Part shown: piece by piece, positions 37,059 to 46,323 of the stretch | How the letters are laid out: the number at the start of each line of letters is the position of its first letter | Numbering within the stretch: position 1 is the first letter of the stretch | Source of the DNA: JAFEDN01 sp963697455 | Lineage (GTDB): Bacteria; Pseudomonadota; Gammaproteobacteria; Coxiellales; Coxiellaceae | Direction of reading: 5' to 3' | NCBI GenBank assembly: GCA_963697455.1 | Contig: CAVOOI010000017.1 | Span: 1 to 64,000 of the forward strand | Length of the DNA: 64,000 nucleotides | Translations under genes and position numbers: made by a program | Notes under the pieces: model-generated | The model's database searches: none | Seen by the model: the letters and a program-made list of their open reading frames with translations, nothing else | Told to the model about the DNA's origin: nothing

Positions 37059-38585
37059 ATGCATCAGCAATCTCAAAATGGAACGATAGTTAGACCGAGA
37101 AATACCTGGATAGACCGGAGATCAAATCCTATTCCGCACAATCCTGGTCAGGATATTCAGAATATCAGGAGGTTTGCGGAAGCTATTCGATCTATTTTTT
37201 CTCATCATGGCCCAATACACCCAGAGGAAAAAAAATCTGTCATCACTTATCACTCTCCGCGAACAGATGACAATTCAGAAACTGATAATGGCCAAACTCA
37301 ACAAGTGACGCAAGCTCAACAAACATCAAGTACCGTAAACATTAAAGAAGAAGAAGGAAACAAACCCTCCATAAGTGTTCAAGATCAAAAATCATCCAGC
37401 AGCACTGCCAGTACTGATTCTCCACCACAAGTGGCCGATAGCATCCCAGCTAGTGAAAGCCGAGCAGAAAAAGACAAATATCCCGTTAGCTTTTCAGATC
37501 ATGAGCTCTTGAATAAACCTGTTCAGAATAGTATTACGCGGAACCAAGTTAAGTTTATTACACTGCTCATTGTAGTGGGTTTACTGATCGGCGTGGGTTA
37601 CAAAACTGGTTTGTTAGGAAAATTGTTAAAGCGAGTAACCTTACTATTTAACGCCGAAACTAAATTAGCCACACATTCTTCAGAGCACTTGCGCCGTATG
37701 AAATTGCAGGCTTTAGAAACTGATGAAAAAGAATTAAAAAGTAATTTTAGTGCTCTTGTACAGCTTAACGGATCAAATTTAACCTATCAGCAAATTCGTC
37801 GTAATATAGAAAATCAACTTAAGTGGATTACTTTTATTTTCGATAATAAAAACTGGATTAATGTAGAAATAGATTCTACTTTTATTGGCTCATCTAAAAT
37901 GTATCTTTTAATCAACTCATTTACTATTTATATATCAACGATGATTGCAATGCGACACTTGTCGGAAAGAAATTTCAAAATTTTCGAAATCTCAAGAAAT
38001 ATTGGAATAGAAATGGTGGTGGCATTGATGTCAGTTTTTTCTTTATATACAATAAAAAAGACTCAATATGTGACTCAATATCTGGCGGAGATTGAGAAAA
38101 ATAATAAGTTAGTTAAAAAACAATTTGATGATTATAAGCCTCAACATGAAGATTATGAATTAGAATTCAAGATTCTGAAAAAAACCCACAAGATATTCTC
38201 ACAACAACTTAACCAGTCTGAGATTTTGTCCATCCAATATGATAGAAGTAACAATGATTATCGGAAACTGTTGTATGAACTTTACCCGGTTAAACGTCAA
38301 TTGACTGAGGTTCTGGATAGTAAATCTCAAATAAGAGAGACTTTTGATCAGTTTCTGCGACAGATACTCCATTCAAAAAAGATACCTATAAAAGACTTTG
38401 AAAATTTATTGACAGTATCTAAACAGCCTCAAGAAGTTGCTAGAGTAGGCTCAGAAAAAAATATTAAGTTGTCTGAAATCCATACATCTTTATCTTTGAT
38501 ATTTCATAAAATCCCGCATGAAGAAGAGAAATTAGCGACGAATATCACTGTAACCAACCAAACAGCAGGGCTTGACAAGCGTTGA
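37059..38585 (+). CDS. Effector-like membrane/coiled-coil protein
   Basis: 508 residues; family unknown. A disordered, Gln/Ser-rich N-terminal 150 residues are followed by a membrane helix (about 165-187, ITLLIVVGLLIGVGY). A helical segment, two more hydrophobic segments (about 278-300 and 316-333) and a coiled-coil C-terminal region (about 340-470) follow. A good AAAGGAG precedes the ATG. No signal peptide; the layout resembles type IVB-secreted membrane-inserting effectors, which is inference. First of four consecutive unknown plus-strand genes. Confidence 0.65.
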   Translation: MHQQSQNGTIVRPRNTWIDRRSNPIPHNPGQDIQNIRRFAEAIRSIFSHHGPIHPEEKKSVITYHSPRTDDNSETDNGQTQQVTQAQQTSSTVNIKEEEGNKPSISVQDQKSSSSTASTDSPPQVADSIPASESRAEKDKYPVSFSDHELLNKPVQNSITRNQVKFITLLIVVGLLIGVGYKTGLLGKLLKRVTLLFNAETKLATHSSEHLRRMKLQALETDEKELKSNFSALVQLNGSNLTYQQIRRNIENQLKWITFIFDNKNWINVEIDSTFIGSSKMYLLINSFTIYISTMIAMRHLSERNFKIFEISRNIGIEMVVALMSVFSLYTIKKTQYVTQYLAEIEKNNKLVKKQFDDYKPQHEDYELEFKILKKTHKIFSQQLNQSEILSIQYDRSNNDYRKLLYELYPVKRQLTEVLDSKSQIRETFDQFLRQILHSKKIPIKDFENLLTVSKQPQEVARVGSEKNIKLSEIHTSLSLIFHKIPHEEEKLATNITVTNQTAGLDKR

Positions 38586-38610
38586 TTGGAATGTTTAAAT
38601 TTTTGAAATT

Positions 38611-39234
38611 ATGCGCAAACAAACTAATCCAAATATTATTCTTAATCCTACCGAGGAATTTAAGGTCTATTCGACTATAAAGAATAAATATAAAGAAGCA
38701 AAGAAAAATTTTTCGCGTGAGTTTCCAGCTTATCTTGAATCAAAAGAACACAAGTATTCGCAATCTCAAGTTTTACCTTTTCTGAACAGATCTCCCTTAA
38801 TAAATTTTCTAGGACAATCCATAGTTAAACGAGAGAGAATTGCAAATTCTAAGACAACTTTAGATTCTAAACAAACCCAAGAACTTTCTCTGGATTTGCA
38901 GGAATTTCATCAGGAAATAAATTTTTTAAAAAAGCTGCTTCAGGATTTTAAAATAAAAGATTATGATAGTGTTATAGCTATAATTTCTGGAAATCTAGCA
39001 ACGTGTTCAGTCACTCCGGATTTTAAACCAAGGAATCTTTCATTTCTTAGAATCTTTTCAGAATCAGCAATTCCGTATTTTCTCGCTGGCGGCATTACTG
39101 GCGGCATTATTACCCGTGCATTCTCCGTTAATTTTTGGAGCAATCAACAGATTGATCATAAAACCAACCGAACTATTTCTTCAGAAATGGCTGAACCTGC
39201 ATGCGCAGATCAAATATCAACATGTAAAAGCTAG
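38611..39234 (+). CDS. Hypothetical protein with a C-terminal membrane segment
   Basis: 207 residues, Lys/Glu/Asn-rich and helical, with one hydrophobic glycine-rich segment near the C-terminus (about 153-172, IPYFLAGGITGGIITRAF). No recognisable domain and no clear ribosome-binding site. It starts 25 bp after the preceding unknown gene and ends 7 bp before the ankyrin-TIR gene, so the three likely share a transcript. Confidence 0.6.
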   Translation: MRKQTNPNIILNPTEEFKVYSTIKNKYKEAKKNFSREFPAYLESKEHKYSQSQVLPFLNRSPLINFLGQSIVKRERIANSKTTLDSKQTQELSLDLQEFHQEINFLKKLLQDFKIKDYDSVIAIISGNLATCSVTPDFKPRNLSFLRIFSESAIPYFLAGGITGGIITRAFSVNFWSNQQIDHKTNRTISSEMAEPACADQISTCKS

Positions 39235-39241
39235 AATCGGA

Positions 39242-40483
39242 ATGAAAGAAATCATTGGCAGGTTATTTGATTGTATTATCTTAAATAAAACTGAGCTTAT
39301 TAAAGAAATTTTTCATGAAAATCGTGTGTTGATCAATTGTCAGGACAGCGATTTAAAGCAAACTCCTTTAATGATAGCCATTCAATATGAACAACCTGCG
39401 GTTATAAAAATAATCCTGCCGTTTAAGCCCGATCTGGGCATAAAAGATGTGTTTGGCAAGAACGCTTTAGATTATTTGGCTTTATCTAAAAATGATGAAA
39501 TACAAGAATTATTTCTCAAAGCGAAACAAAAACAGGTTGTAGAAGAAAAATTCAATAACCGCCTTTTCACTACAGAACGATTAGAATTGACCCAAAAACG
39601 TCAACAAGTCCGAGATTATCAACTCGAAAAGCTTCAATCATTAGTAACGGATTTTCTTCGTCAAATTCGAGAAATGATAGCTGACAAAGCATCTCGCCAT
39701 TTGAAAAATATTTCTGTATCTGAAATTAAAAAAATCACTTGCCCGATAATTTTTCTTAGTTATGCCTGGGAAACGATAGGTAGTCCCGAACTTGGGCGTT
39801 TACAAAGTTTTCTGCAGAGACTGAAGCAGGATTTAGAAACCGCTGGTTTAGATGTGTGGTTAGATCTTGACCGCATGACCGGCGATCTGGAAAAGCAGAT
39901 GCGTATTAATATTAAAAAAAGTCATTATGTATTACCCATTGGCACCAATCGTTATGCTGAAAAAACGCAAATTAACAGTGATACTAATGTAAACAAAGAG
40001 TTAAAATTTACCTTATCGGAAGCAAAAAAAAGTAAGGACTTTCTTTTACCATTGATGTTGCAGGGAGACTATAAAACTACTTTTTCGGCAGAGGTTAATA
40101 ACCATCTAATTCGTGATTGGCGTAAATGTTATCAATCCAGATGGGAGGATGCTGATCCCTGGGAATTAGAAAAAAATTACGTAGAAGAATTGACACGAAG
40201 TGATGGCGGTGGCCTTCTGCGTAGTTTACTAGGTTTACATCGTAGTGATCATTCTGAGTATCGTAAAGCTTGTCTCGAAAACTATAAAGTACTCAAATCA
40301 GGCTTGGATGCCAAATTACAATGCAAAAAAATGGAATTTAAACAAACAAATCGTAATCTAATAACCCAGCCTTTAGTCAGTGAAGCGCCATATACAACTT
40401 TTTCTACGCCCTCAATCCAAAAGAAAGCGCCAAGCTCGGAAGTACAGCCGTTAGCCAGAGAATATCGTTCTCAATCGTACTGA
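39242..40483 (+). CDS. Ankyrin-repeat and TIR-domain protein
   Basis: 413 residues from ATG 39242 (the frame is open back to 39116, inside the previous gene). Residues about 10-100 form ankyrin-type repeats: LINCQDSDLKQTPLMIAIQYEQPAVIKIIL and LGIKDVFGKNALDYLAL. After a helical linker, residues about 165-300 form a TIR-like domain: CPIIFLSYAWE, DLETAGLDVWLDLDRMTGDLEKQMRINIKKSHYVLPIGTNRYAEK and NVNKELKFTLSEA, where the Glu of NKEL is a candidate NADase residue. A Ser/Pro-rich tail follows. TIR proteins either cleave NAD+ or interfere with host TLR signalling. Ankyrin fusion suggests a translocated effector; antiphage defence is the alternative. Confidence 0.75.
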   Translation: MKEIIGRLFDCIILNKTELIKEIFHENRVLINCQDSDLKQTPLMIAIQYEQPAVIKIILPFKPDLGIKDVFGKNALDYLALSKNDEIQELFLKAKQKQVVEEKFNNRLFTTERLELTQKRQQVRDYQLEKLQSLVTDFLRQIREMIADKASRHLKNISVSEIKKITCPIIFLSYAWETIGSPELGRLQSFLQRLKQDLETAGLDVWLDLDRMTGDLEKQMRINIKKSHYVLPIGTNRYAEKTQINSDTNVNKELKFTLSEAKKSKDFLLPLMLQGDYKTTFSAEVNNHLIRDWRKCYQSRWEDADPWELEKNYVEELTRSDGGGLLRSLLGLHRSDHSEYRKACLENYKVLKSGLDAKLQCKKMEFKQTNRNLITQPLVSEAPYTTFSTPSIQKKAPSSEVQPLAREYRSQSY

Positions 40484-40694
40484 CGGTTTACGCCGACCCT
40501 CGATGCTCTCAATCCTTAAAGGGCTAAGCCCTGGATCAGGATGGCGATCCCAATCACCGTACCCGGATTGGGACGGCCCGGGAGGGCTAACTTTTAGCCA
40601 GAAACCTTAAGGGACGATTAAAAAAACGTGCATTTTATCCAAAATTGTATATAATGGGCTTTATTCCTAATCTTAAAATTTAAAAAGGTGTAAA
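40484..40694. other. Intergenic gap with imperfect hairpins
   Basis: GC-rich stretch with an imperfect inverted repeat (TCCCAATC near 40547 and GATTGGGA near 40565) and two copies of AGGGCTAA. TATAAT at 40650-40655 may be the -10 of the following gene. No coding sequence supported. Confidence 0.4.
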
Positions 40695-41456
40695 ATGCGT
40701 AAAAGAAAAACTAATTCCGCCGGTCTCTTTCAGTTTCCAAACTATATTGAGCATACCGAGACTAAAATTACTCAATCAATCATCCCAAAGCTAACTGCTC
40801 TCAACGTTAAGCAGCAGGAATTTTTAACCCAAATCGCCGAACTCAATCTAAAGAAATCTCAAGCAGAGGCAAAGCTGCAAGAGCTAGAAGCAAAAGTAGC
40901 GCAGAACAATAACTCTCGCCCTCCTCTCGTCCGGATAGTAACAGATTTTTTGAGCTCTTTGGGGTCTAAAGATTTTATTGGGTCCACAAAATACAGGATA
41001 TTATTAGAAGATTACAACAAGGCTGTTCGAGGGATTAAACTTTTAAATAGCGAGAAGAAAAAACTGACGGAACTGCAACGAAAGCTTACCCCGGTTGTCG
41101 AGAGTTATGACAGCACTATCCGCAACTTAACCTCTGGAAGCGATACTTTATTAATGCTGGTCCAAAAATTTAATAAAATACTGACGAGCTCTACCCCTAA
41201 TGCAAATGATCCGCGAAAGTTACAAGCTATTCAAAGCCTAGTGGCTGAGCAAAAGACTCTCTTGGAAAGTTTAAGCCCACGAGTACCGTTAGCCACCAGC
41301 GTCGTAGCTTCTCTTACCCTCTTTTCAACTTCGGGAAGATCGATCGGTACTATGGAATTAATTAATGATTTTGTCAGAGAAGTGGAGAAATCAGTCAAAA
41401 TATCTCCTAGGTCAGCGGATCAACAGAACATCAGGGAAGCGGGGTTTTCAAGATAA
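40695..41456 (+). CDS. Coiled-coil protein of unknown function
   Basis: 253 residues. A strong coiled coil at about 25-75 (LNVKQQEFLTQIAELNLKKSQAEAKLQELEAKV), a second helical region at about 100-150, and a mildly hydrophobic segment near 200 (VPLATSVVASLTLFS). AAAAGGTG stands six bases before the ATG. No signal peptide, no known family. Its position after the ankyrin-TIR gene and similar style make it a candidate member of the same effector-like group. Confidence 0.6.
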   Translation: MRKRKTNSAGLFQFPNYIEHTETKITQSIIPKLTALNVKQQEFLTQIAELNLKKSQAEAKLQELEAKVAQNNNSRPPLVRIVTDFLSSLGSKDFIGSTKYRILLEDYNKAVRGIKLLNSEKKKLTELQRKLTPVVESYDSTIRNLTSGSDTLLMLVQKFNKILTSSTPNANDPRKLQAIQSLVAEQKTLLESLSPRVPLATSVVASLTLFSTSGRSIGTMELINDFVREVEKSVKISPRSADQQNIREAGFSR

Positions 41457-41468
41457 ACGAACCAGTGT

Positions 41469-41499
41469 CCCATTAAAATTCAACTCTAACTTTAATGGG
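41469..41499 (+). terminator. Possible terminator hairpin
   Basis: CCCATTAAA (41469-41477) pairs exactly with TTTAATGGG (41491-41499) around a 13-base loop, 13 bp after the coiled-coil gene. A T-rich stretch follows only about 20 bases later, so Rho-independent termination is uncertain. Confidence 0.4.
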
Positions 41500-41590
41500 C
41501 TCTGAAATGTATAGCATATTCTCTTTATTTTTTATTTAATCCACTTTAGAATAGCCAGCGGTATAACGCACACTCACTAATGGAGCTTTT

Positions 41591-42244
41591 ATGATCTTAT
41601 CAGGCACACATAAATTTTTAATCTTTGGGCTAATCTTACTGATCAGTGGTTGCACCACCACGGATCCTTATACCGGCGAGCAGACGGTCAGCAAAACCAC
41701 AGTCGGGGCCGGGATCGGCGCTGCCGGTGGCGCTCTCATTGGCGCGATTGCTGGAAAAGGTACCGGGGCGTTAATCGGTGCGGGTGTGGGCGCTGCTGTC
41801 GGCGGCATAGCGGGTAACATGATGGACCAGCAAGCCAGCGCACTCCGGCAACAATTGCAAAGCACCGGCGTCCAAGTCATCCAAGACCGGAACGGAGACA
41901 TTCATTTGATTATGCCGGGCGATATTACTTTTGCCTTCAACCGAGCAGATATCCGCCCAAATTTTTATGGAACTCTCAATTCTGTCGCCATCGTTTTGCG
42001 CAAATTCAAGCAAACGGTGGTTCATATCGACGGTTTCACCGACAATATTGGCGAGCCGATGTATAATCAGCAGCTCTCTGAACGCCGGGCTGATTCAGTA
42101 GCACAATATTTAATGAGCCAACAACTGAATCCAAACCGCTTTGCCATGCGCGGTTTCGGGGAGCGTAACCCCATCGCCTCCAACCAAACCGCCAGTGGCC
42201 GCGCGCAAAATCGCCGGGTTGAAATCACTATTCACGCTATTTAA
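41591..42244 (+). CDS. OmpA-family lipoprotein with glycine zipper
   Basis: 217 residues. Lipoprotein signal ending in LLISGC (Cys about residue 21), then a glycine-zipper segment (GAGIGAAGGALIGAIAGKGTGALIGAGVGAAVGGIAGN) and a C-terminal OmpA/MotB peptidoglycan-binding domain (about 105-217) with HIDGFTDNIGEP, NQQLSERRADSVAQYL and NRRVEITI. Similar to YiaD. It probably tethers the outer membrane to peptidoglycan. Confidence 0.92.
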   Translation: MILSGTHKFLIFGLILLISGCTTTDPYTGEQTVSKTTVGAGIGAAGGALIGAIAGKGTGALIGAGVGAAVGGIAGNMMDQQASALRQQLQSTGVQVIQDRNGDIHLIMPGDITFAFNRADIRPNFYGTLNSVAIVLRKFKQTVVHIDGFTDNIGEPMYNQQLSERRADSVAQYLMSQQLNPNRFAMRGFGERNPIASNQTASGRAQNRRVEITIHAI

Positions 42245-42330
42245 AATTTCTTACGCAATGGGGGTTTACAAGCGGAGCGGCGCCAGCAGCGGCAGTCACA
42301 GCGGAATTGGCTTTTTGCCCGGGCGTCAGA

Positions 42331-42418
42331 CCAATGCCATTAAGTAAGGACTCCAGAGTAATATTCCCTCCCCTTTCCAAGGGGAGGATTAGGGTGGGGA
42401 TGGTCTTAATGACATTGG
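42331..42418. mobile_element. MITE-like element with 14-bp terminal inverted repeats
   Basis: CCAATGCCATTAAG at the left end and CTTAATGACATTGG at the right end are inverted repeats with one mismatch, enclosing an 88-bp unit. The interior is itself partly palindromic (CCCTCCCCTTTCCAAGGGGAGG). It abuts the stop codon of ybiT at 42420. No coding capacity. Confidence 0.65.
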
Positions 42419-42419
42419 G

Positions 42420-44009
42420 CTATGAGGTAGTTTGGCTCAGCAAATAATCTTCATAATTGCCGCTAAAATCAACGATGCCCTGCGGTTTGATCTCAATAAT
42501 TCGCGTGGCCAGTGAAGACACGAACTCACGATCATGGCTGATAAAAATCAAAGTGCCCGCATAATTTTCCAATGCAGTGTTTAAAGATTCAATCGATTCC
42601 ATGTCCAAATGATTAGTCGGCTCATCCATCAATAATATGTTGGATTTCAGCAGCATGAGTTTTCCGAACAGTAACCGGCCCTCTTCACCGCCGGAAACAA
42701 CCTTAACTGATTTACCACTATCGTCTTTAGAAAACAATAAACGCCCTAAAATCCCGCGAATGGTTTGTTCATCATCCCCTTCTTGCATCCACTGGCACAT
42801 CCATTCAAACAAAGACATGTCTTTAGCATACTCTGCTGCATGATCCTGAGCGAAGTAGCCGACGCTAGAGTTTTCCGCCCACTTAACTGTTCCGGTATCA
42901 GGAGTTAAATCACCTAAAAAACAACGCAATAATGTCGTCTTACCTATGCCGTTGGAACCGATGATAGCAATCCGTTCCCCTGCTTCCACAGTAAAATTAA
43001 AGTTTTTAAATAAAGGCCCTTTATCAAAGCCCTTACTTAAACTTTTAACTTCCAAGGCTAAACGATGTAATTTTTTCTTCTGCTCGAACCGAATAAAGGG
43101 ATTGACCCGGCTCGATGGTTTGATATCTTCGAGCTTAATTTTTTCAATTTGCTTCACGCGTGAAGTCGCTTGTCTGGCCTTGGACATATTAGCTGAAAAG
43201 CGGCTCACAAACGATTGTAATTCAGCAATTTGCGCTTTTTTCTTGGCGTTATCCGCCACTAACCGTTCGCGAACTTGCGTGGCGGCAGTCATATACTCAT
43301 CATAATTACCCGGATAAATACGCAGTTCACCATAATCTAAATCCGCCATGTGGGTGCAAACGCTATTTAAGAAATGGCGGTCGTGAGAAATGATGATCAT
43401 TAATGAATTGCGTTCATTTAAAATATTTTCCAGCCAGCGAATGGTATTAATATCTAAGTTATTAGTCGGCTCGTCGAGCAACAGGATGTCAGGGTCGCCA
43501 AACAGCGCTTGGGCCAATAATACCCGTAATTTCCAGCCTGGCGCCACTTCTCGCATCAAGCCATGGTGTTGTTCGATAGGAATTCCCAGCCCTAGCAATA
43601 ACTCTCCGGCGCGAGATTCAGCGGTATAGCCATCTAATTCCGCAAATTCCACTTCCAAGTCGGCGATAACCATACCATCAGCGTCGCTCATTTCCGGCAA
43701 TGAATAAATTCGATCGCGTTCTTGTTTCACCGCCCATAATTTAGGATGGCCCATGATGACCGTATCAATTACAGTGAAATCTTCAAACGCAAATTGGTCC
43801 TGGCGCAATTTTCCCAGACGTTTGTTTGGGTCAATCCCGACACTACCGGAAGTTGGGGATAAATCACCGCCTAAAATTTTCATAAAAGTCGATTTGCCGC
43901 AGCCATTTGCGCCAATCAAACCATAGCGATTAGAGCCGGTAAATTTAACTGAAATTTCAAATAAGGGTTTTGCCCTGAATTGCATGGTAAGATTAGAAGT
44001 TGTAATCAA
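42420..44009 (-). CDS. ybiT: ABC-F family ATPase YbiT
   Basis: 529 residues with two nucleotide-binding domains and no membrane segment; collinear with E. coli YbiT. Walker A GANGCGKST and GSNGIGKTT; Walker B DILLLDEPTNNLD and NILLMDEPTNHLD; the interdomain linker has ADNAKKKAQIAELQSFVSRFSAN. The second signature reads VSGGEEGRLL instead of the usual LSGGEKGR. ABC-F proteins bind the ribosomal E site and affect translation. A MITE-like element abuts the stop. Confidence 0.93.
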   Translation of the reverse strand: MITTSNLTMQFRAKPLFEISVKFTGSNRYGLIGANGCGKSTFMKILGGDLSPTSGSVGIDPNKRLGKLRQDQFAFEDFTVIDTVIMGHPKLWAVKQERDRIYSLPEMSDADGMVIADLEVEFAELDGYTAESRAGELLLGLGIPIEQHHGLMREVAPGWKLRVLLAQALFGDPDILLLDEPTNNLDINTIRWLENILNERNSLMIIISHDRHFLNSVCTHMADLDYGELRIYPGNYDEYMTAATQVRERLVADNAKKKAQIAELQSFVSRFSANMSKARQATSRVKQIEKIKLEDIKPSSRVNPFIRFEQKKKLHRLALEVKSLSKGFDKGPLFKNFNFTVEAGERIAIIGSNGIGKTTLLRCFLGDLTPDTGTVKWAENSSVGYFAQDHAAEYAKDMSLFEWMCQWMQEGDDEQTIRGILGRLLFSKDDSGKSVKVVSGGEEGRLLFGKLMLLKSNILLMDEPTNHLDMESIESLNTALENYAGTLIFISHDREFVSSLATRIIEIKPQGIVDFSGNYEDYLLSQTTS

Positions 44010-44163
44010 AGGATATCCCCAACAGATAGTTCATAAAAATTAAGCATTTAATGTAGCATATTCAACCAATTTTGTCAAAAAAACCCAGGGGTAAGCGGCC
44101 TATGCAAGGAAATATTCGGATTCATAGACTATATTTGAAATGGAAATTGTCCAAGGAAGTACG

Positions 44164-46251
44164 ATGGATTTCATCAAAAGATTTTTACATAAAATATGGA
44201 TCAGAACTCTTAAAATTGACATCTTGACTTTGTTTACCACCCTCACAGTCATCACTTTTAGTTTCGTGATCTGTTACTCCTATTTTAAAAACTATCACGC
44301 TATCTTAGATTACTCCAAAGGCATGATGGAGCGAAATTCAACCTCCATTATTCAACGCGTTAGTAACATCCAAAAAGAGACCGAACTTGTTCTAAATGCC
44401 GCTTCGGGGTTAACGATAGGGGCCCCAGTAATTTTGGTAGAAGAGCCTGACTTAAGAGCCTTTATGCAGAGTATCATGAAATCTAATCCTGATATTTCAG
44501 CTATATTTCTTGGCTTAAATAATGGCGATTGGCTATTAATCAAAAAAATGGATACCTCTTTACAAACTAATTTTGTAACCATGCCCGATAAACCACTACC
44601 TGCCAGTACCACCTATATCATTAAAAAAGAGAATTTAAAGAAAAATCCGCCGGAAACTTGGGATTATGCTGATAAAGATTTTAATGTAGTCGGCACAGAA
44701 AGCTTTCAGAAAATCACCATTGAAATGAAAACCCGATCTTGGTATCTAGGCGCTACCCAAACTAAAGGCATTTTCTGGACCGACGTTTTCAATTTTTTGG
44801 ATAGTTACGGGAGGGGAGTAGCGGCAGGCAAAGCTATTTATGATATGCATAATCAATTTATTGGCGTACTCGGCGTCGATATTTCTTTCACTGGACTGTC
44901 TAACTTCTTAAATAAACAAACTATCGGTAAATTTGGCCATGCTTTTATAACGGATCGAAATGGCAATGTGATCGTTCCCGATGCCAAATCTGCTGTGCAA
45001 TCAAAAATTCCTCCACAAGTGGCGCAGGCTGCGGTTCAATATTTCAATAAAACCCAGGAGTACAATTTTTCTTTTAAATATAATCACACCCGATATTTAA
45101 GTTATGTTGGCAGCACCACACCCTTCTTTAATAAGCCTTGGTTGCTAGTCACCATCGTCCCCTTTTCTGATTTTTTCTCGGACTTAATCCGCACCCAATT
45201 TGAAATAATTTTAATTACTTTAATTATTCTCATATTGTCTATAATAGTGATCAATTATTTTTCTAGACGCATTGCAAAACCTATTGTTAGCCTGGCAAGC
45301 GAAGTTGACAAGTTAACCAACTTAGATCTTTCTAGCCATAAAAGAGTTTTTTCTTATATCGTAGAAATAAGGATGATGGATGCCTCGATTGCCGCCATGC
45401 GCGCAGCGCTGCGCTCATTTTCACGTTATGTGCCTAAAGAAATTGTACGACAGCTTCTGGCCCAAGGACGAGACATTACTTTACATGTCGATAAGAAGAA
45501 ACTCACAATTTTCTTTTCAGATATTAAAGATTTCACCACCATCGCAGAAAACAATCCTCTGAGCACGCTGATGCCCTTACTGAATGATTATTTCGATGGC
45601 ATCTCCAAAATCATTTTAGAGAACCGCGGCACTATCGATAAGTATATCGGCGACAGCGTGATGGCTATTTGGGGTGCGCCCTTAGCAAATCCAGAGCATG
45701 CCATTTTTTCCTGCATCGCCGCGCTAAAATGCCAAGCTTTTGTATTAGAATTCAATCAAAAATGCAGGGAACAAGGCAAGCCTGAATTCATTACTCGATT
45801 TGGCATTAGCAGCGGCACTGTCTTCGTCGGCAATATCGGAACTCTGGAAAGGATGAACTACACCGTTATCGGCGATGCGGTTAATACCGCGGCGCGCTTG
45901 CAAGTGACTGACAAAATCTATCATGTCAGCATTATTATCAGCGAGCAGGTTTATACTCAAACTAAAGGCCGCTTCTTAGTGCGCCCATTGGATACCGTAG
46001 AAGTAAAAGGCAAAATAACTAAAATCAAAATTTATGAATTAGTTGCATTGCTGGAGGCAGACCCGGCAATAGGAGCCACCGAGCAACAAAAAGAACTATG
46101 CTTAGTATTCACTGAAGCCTATCAACAATTTGTTGATGGTAATTACGCACATGCCAAGCAATTATTTGAAAAAATCCACCAAAGATTCCCAGACGATTAT
46201 CCTACCGAATTCTACTTAAATCGCCTAACCGAAATTCTCGCAAACCTTTAA
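44164..46251 (+). CDS. Class III nucleotide cyclase with extracytoplasmic sensor
   Basis: 695 residues: TM1 (about 19-42), a periplasmic Cache-type sensor (about 45-340, with GHAFITDRNGNVIVPD), TM2 (about 345-368), a HAMP-like linker, then a class III cyclase domain (about 440-620). Metal-binding Asp lies in IFFSDIKDFTT and IGDSVMA; the substrate Lys is in DKYIGDS; NYTVIGDAVNTAARL carries Thr at the purine-specifying position, typical of class IIIb adenylate cyclases. A TPR-like tail ends the protein. The ATG at 44164 has AAGGAAG four bases upstream. Probably makes cAMP in response to a periplasmic ligand. Confidence 0.9.
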   Translation: MDFIKRFLHKIWIRTLKIDILTLFTTLTVITFSFVICYSYFKNYHAILDYSKGMMERNSTSIIQRVSNIQKETELVLNAASGLTIGAPVILVEEPDLRAFMQSIMKSNPDISAIFLGLNNGDWLLIKKMDTSLQTNFVTMPDKPLPASTTYIIKKENLKKNPPETWDYADKDFNVVGTESFQKITIEMKTRSWYLGATQTKGIFWTDVFNFLDSYGRGVAAGKAIYDMHNQFIGVLGVDISFTGLSNFLNKQTIGKFGHAFITDRNGNVIVPDAKSAVQSKIPPQVAQAAVQYFNKTQEYNFSFKYNHTRYLSYVGSTTPFFNKPWLLVTIVPFSDFFSDLIRTQFEIILITLIILILSIIVINYFSRRIAKPIVSLASEVDKLTNLDLSSHKRVFSYIVEIRMMDASIAAMRAALRSFSRYVPKEIVRQLLAQGRDITLHVDKKKLTIFFSDIKDFTTIAENNPLSTLMPLLNDYFDGISKIILENRGTIDKYIGDSVMAIWGAPLANPEHAIFSCIAALKCQAFVLEFNQKCREQGKPEFITRFGISSGTVFVGNIGTLERMNYTVIGDAVNTAARLQVTDKIYHVSIIISEQVYTQTKGRFLVRPLDTVEVKGKITKIKIYELVALLEADPAIGATEQQKELCLVFTEAYQQFVDGNYAHAKQLFEKIHQRFPDDYPTEFYLNRLTEILANL

Positions 46252-46323
46252 TGAGACCATGCTCCCTTCCGTAATTTCTGCAGATATGGTATCATAGTAT
46301 CCCGTAAAATACCGAGAATTAAC

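Noticed and set aside
41668..42025. Antisense open frames over the OmpA-family lipoprotein
   Set aside because: Shadow frames produced by the GC-rich glycine-zipper sequence.
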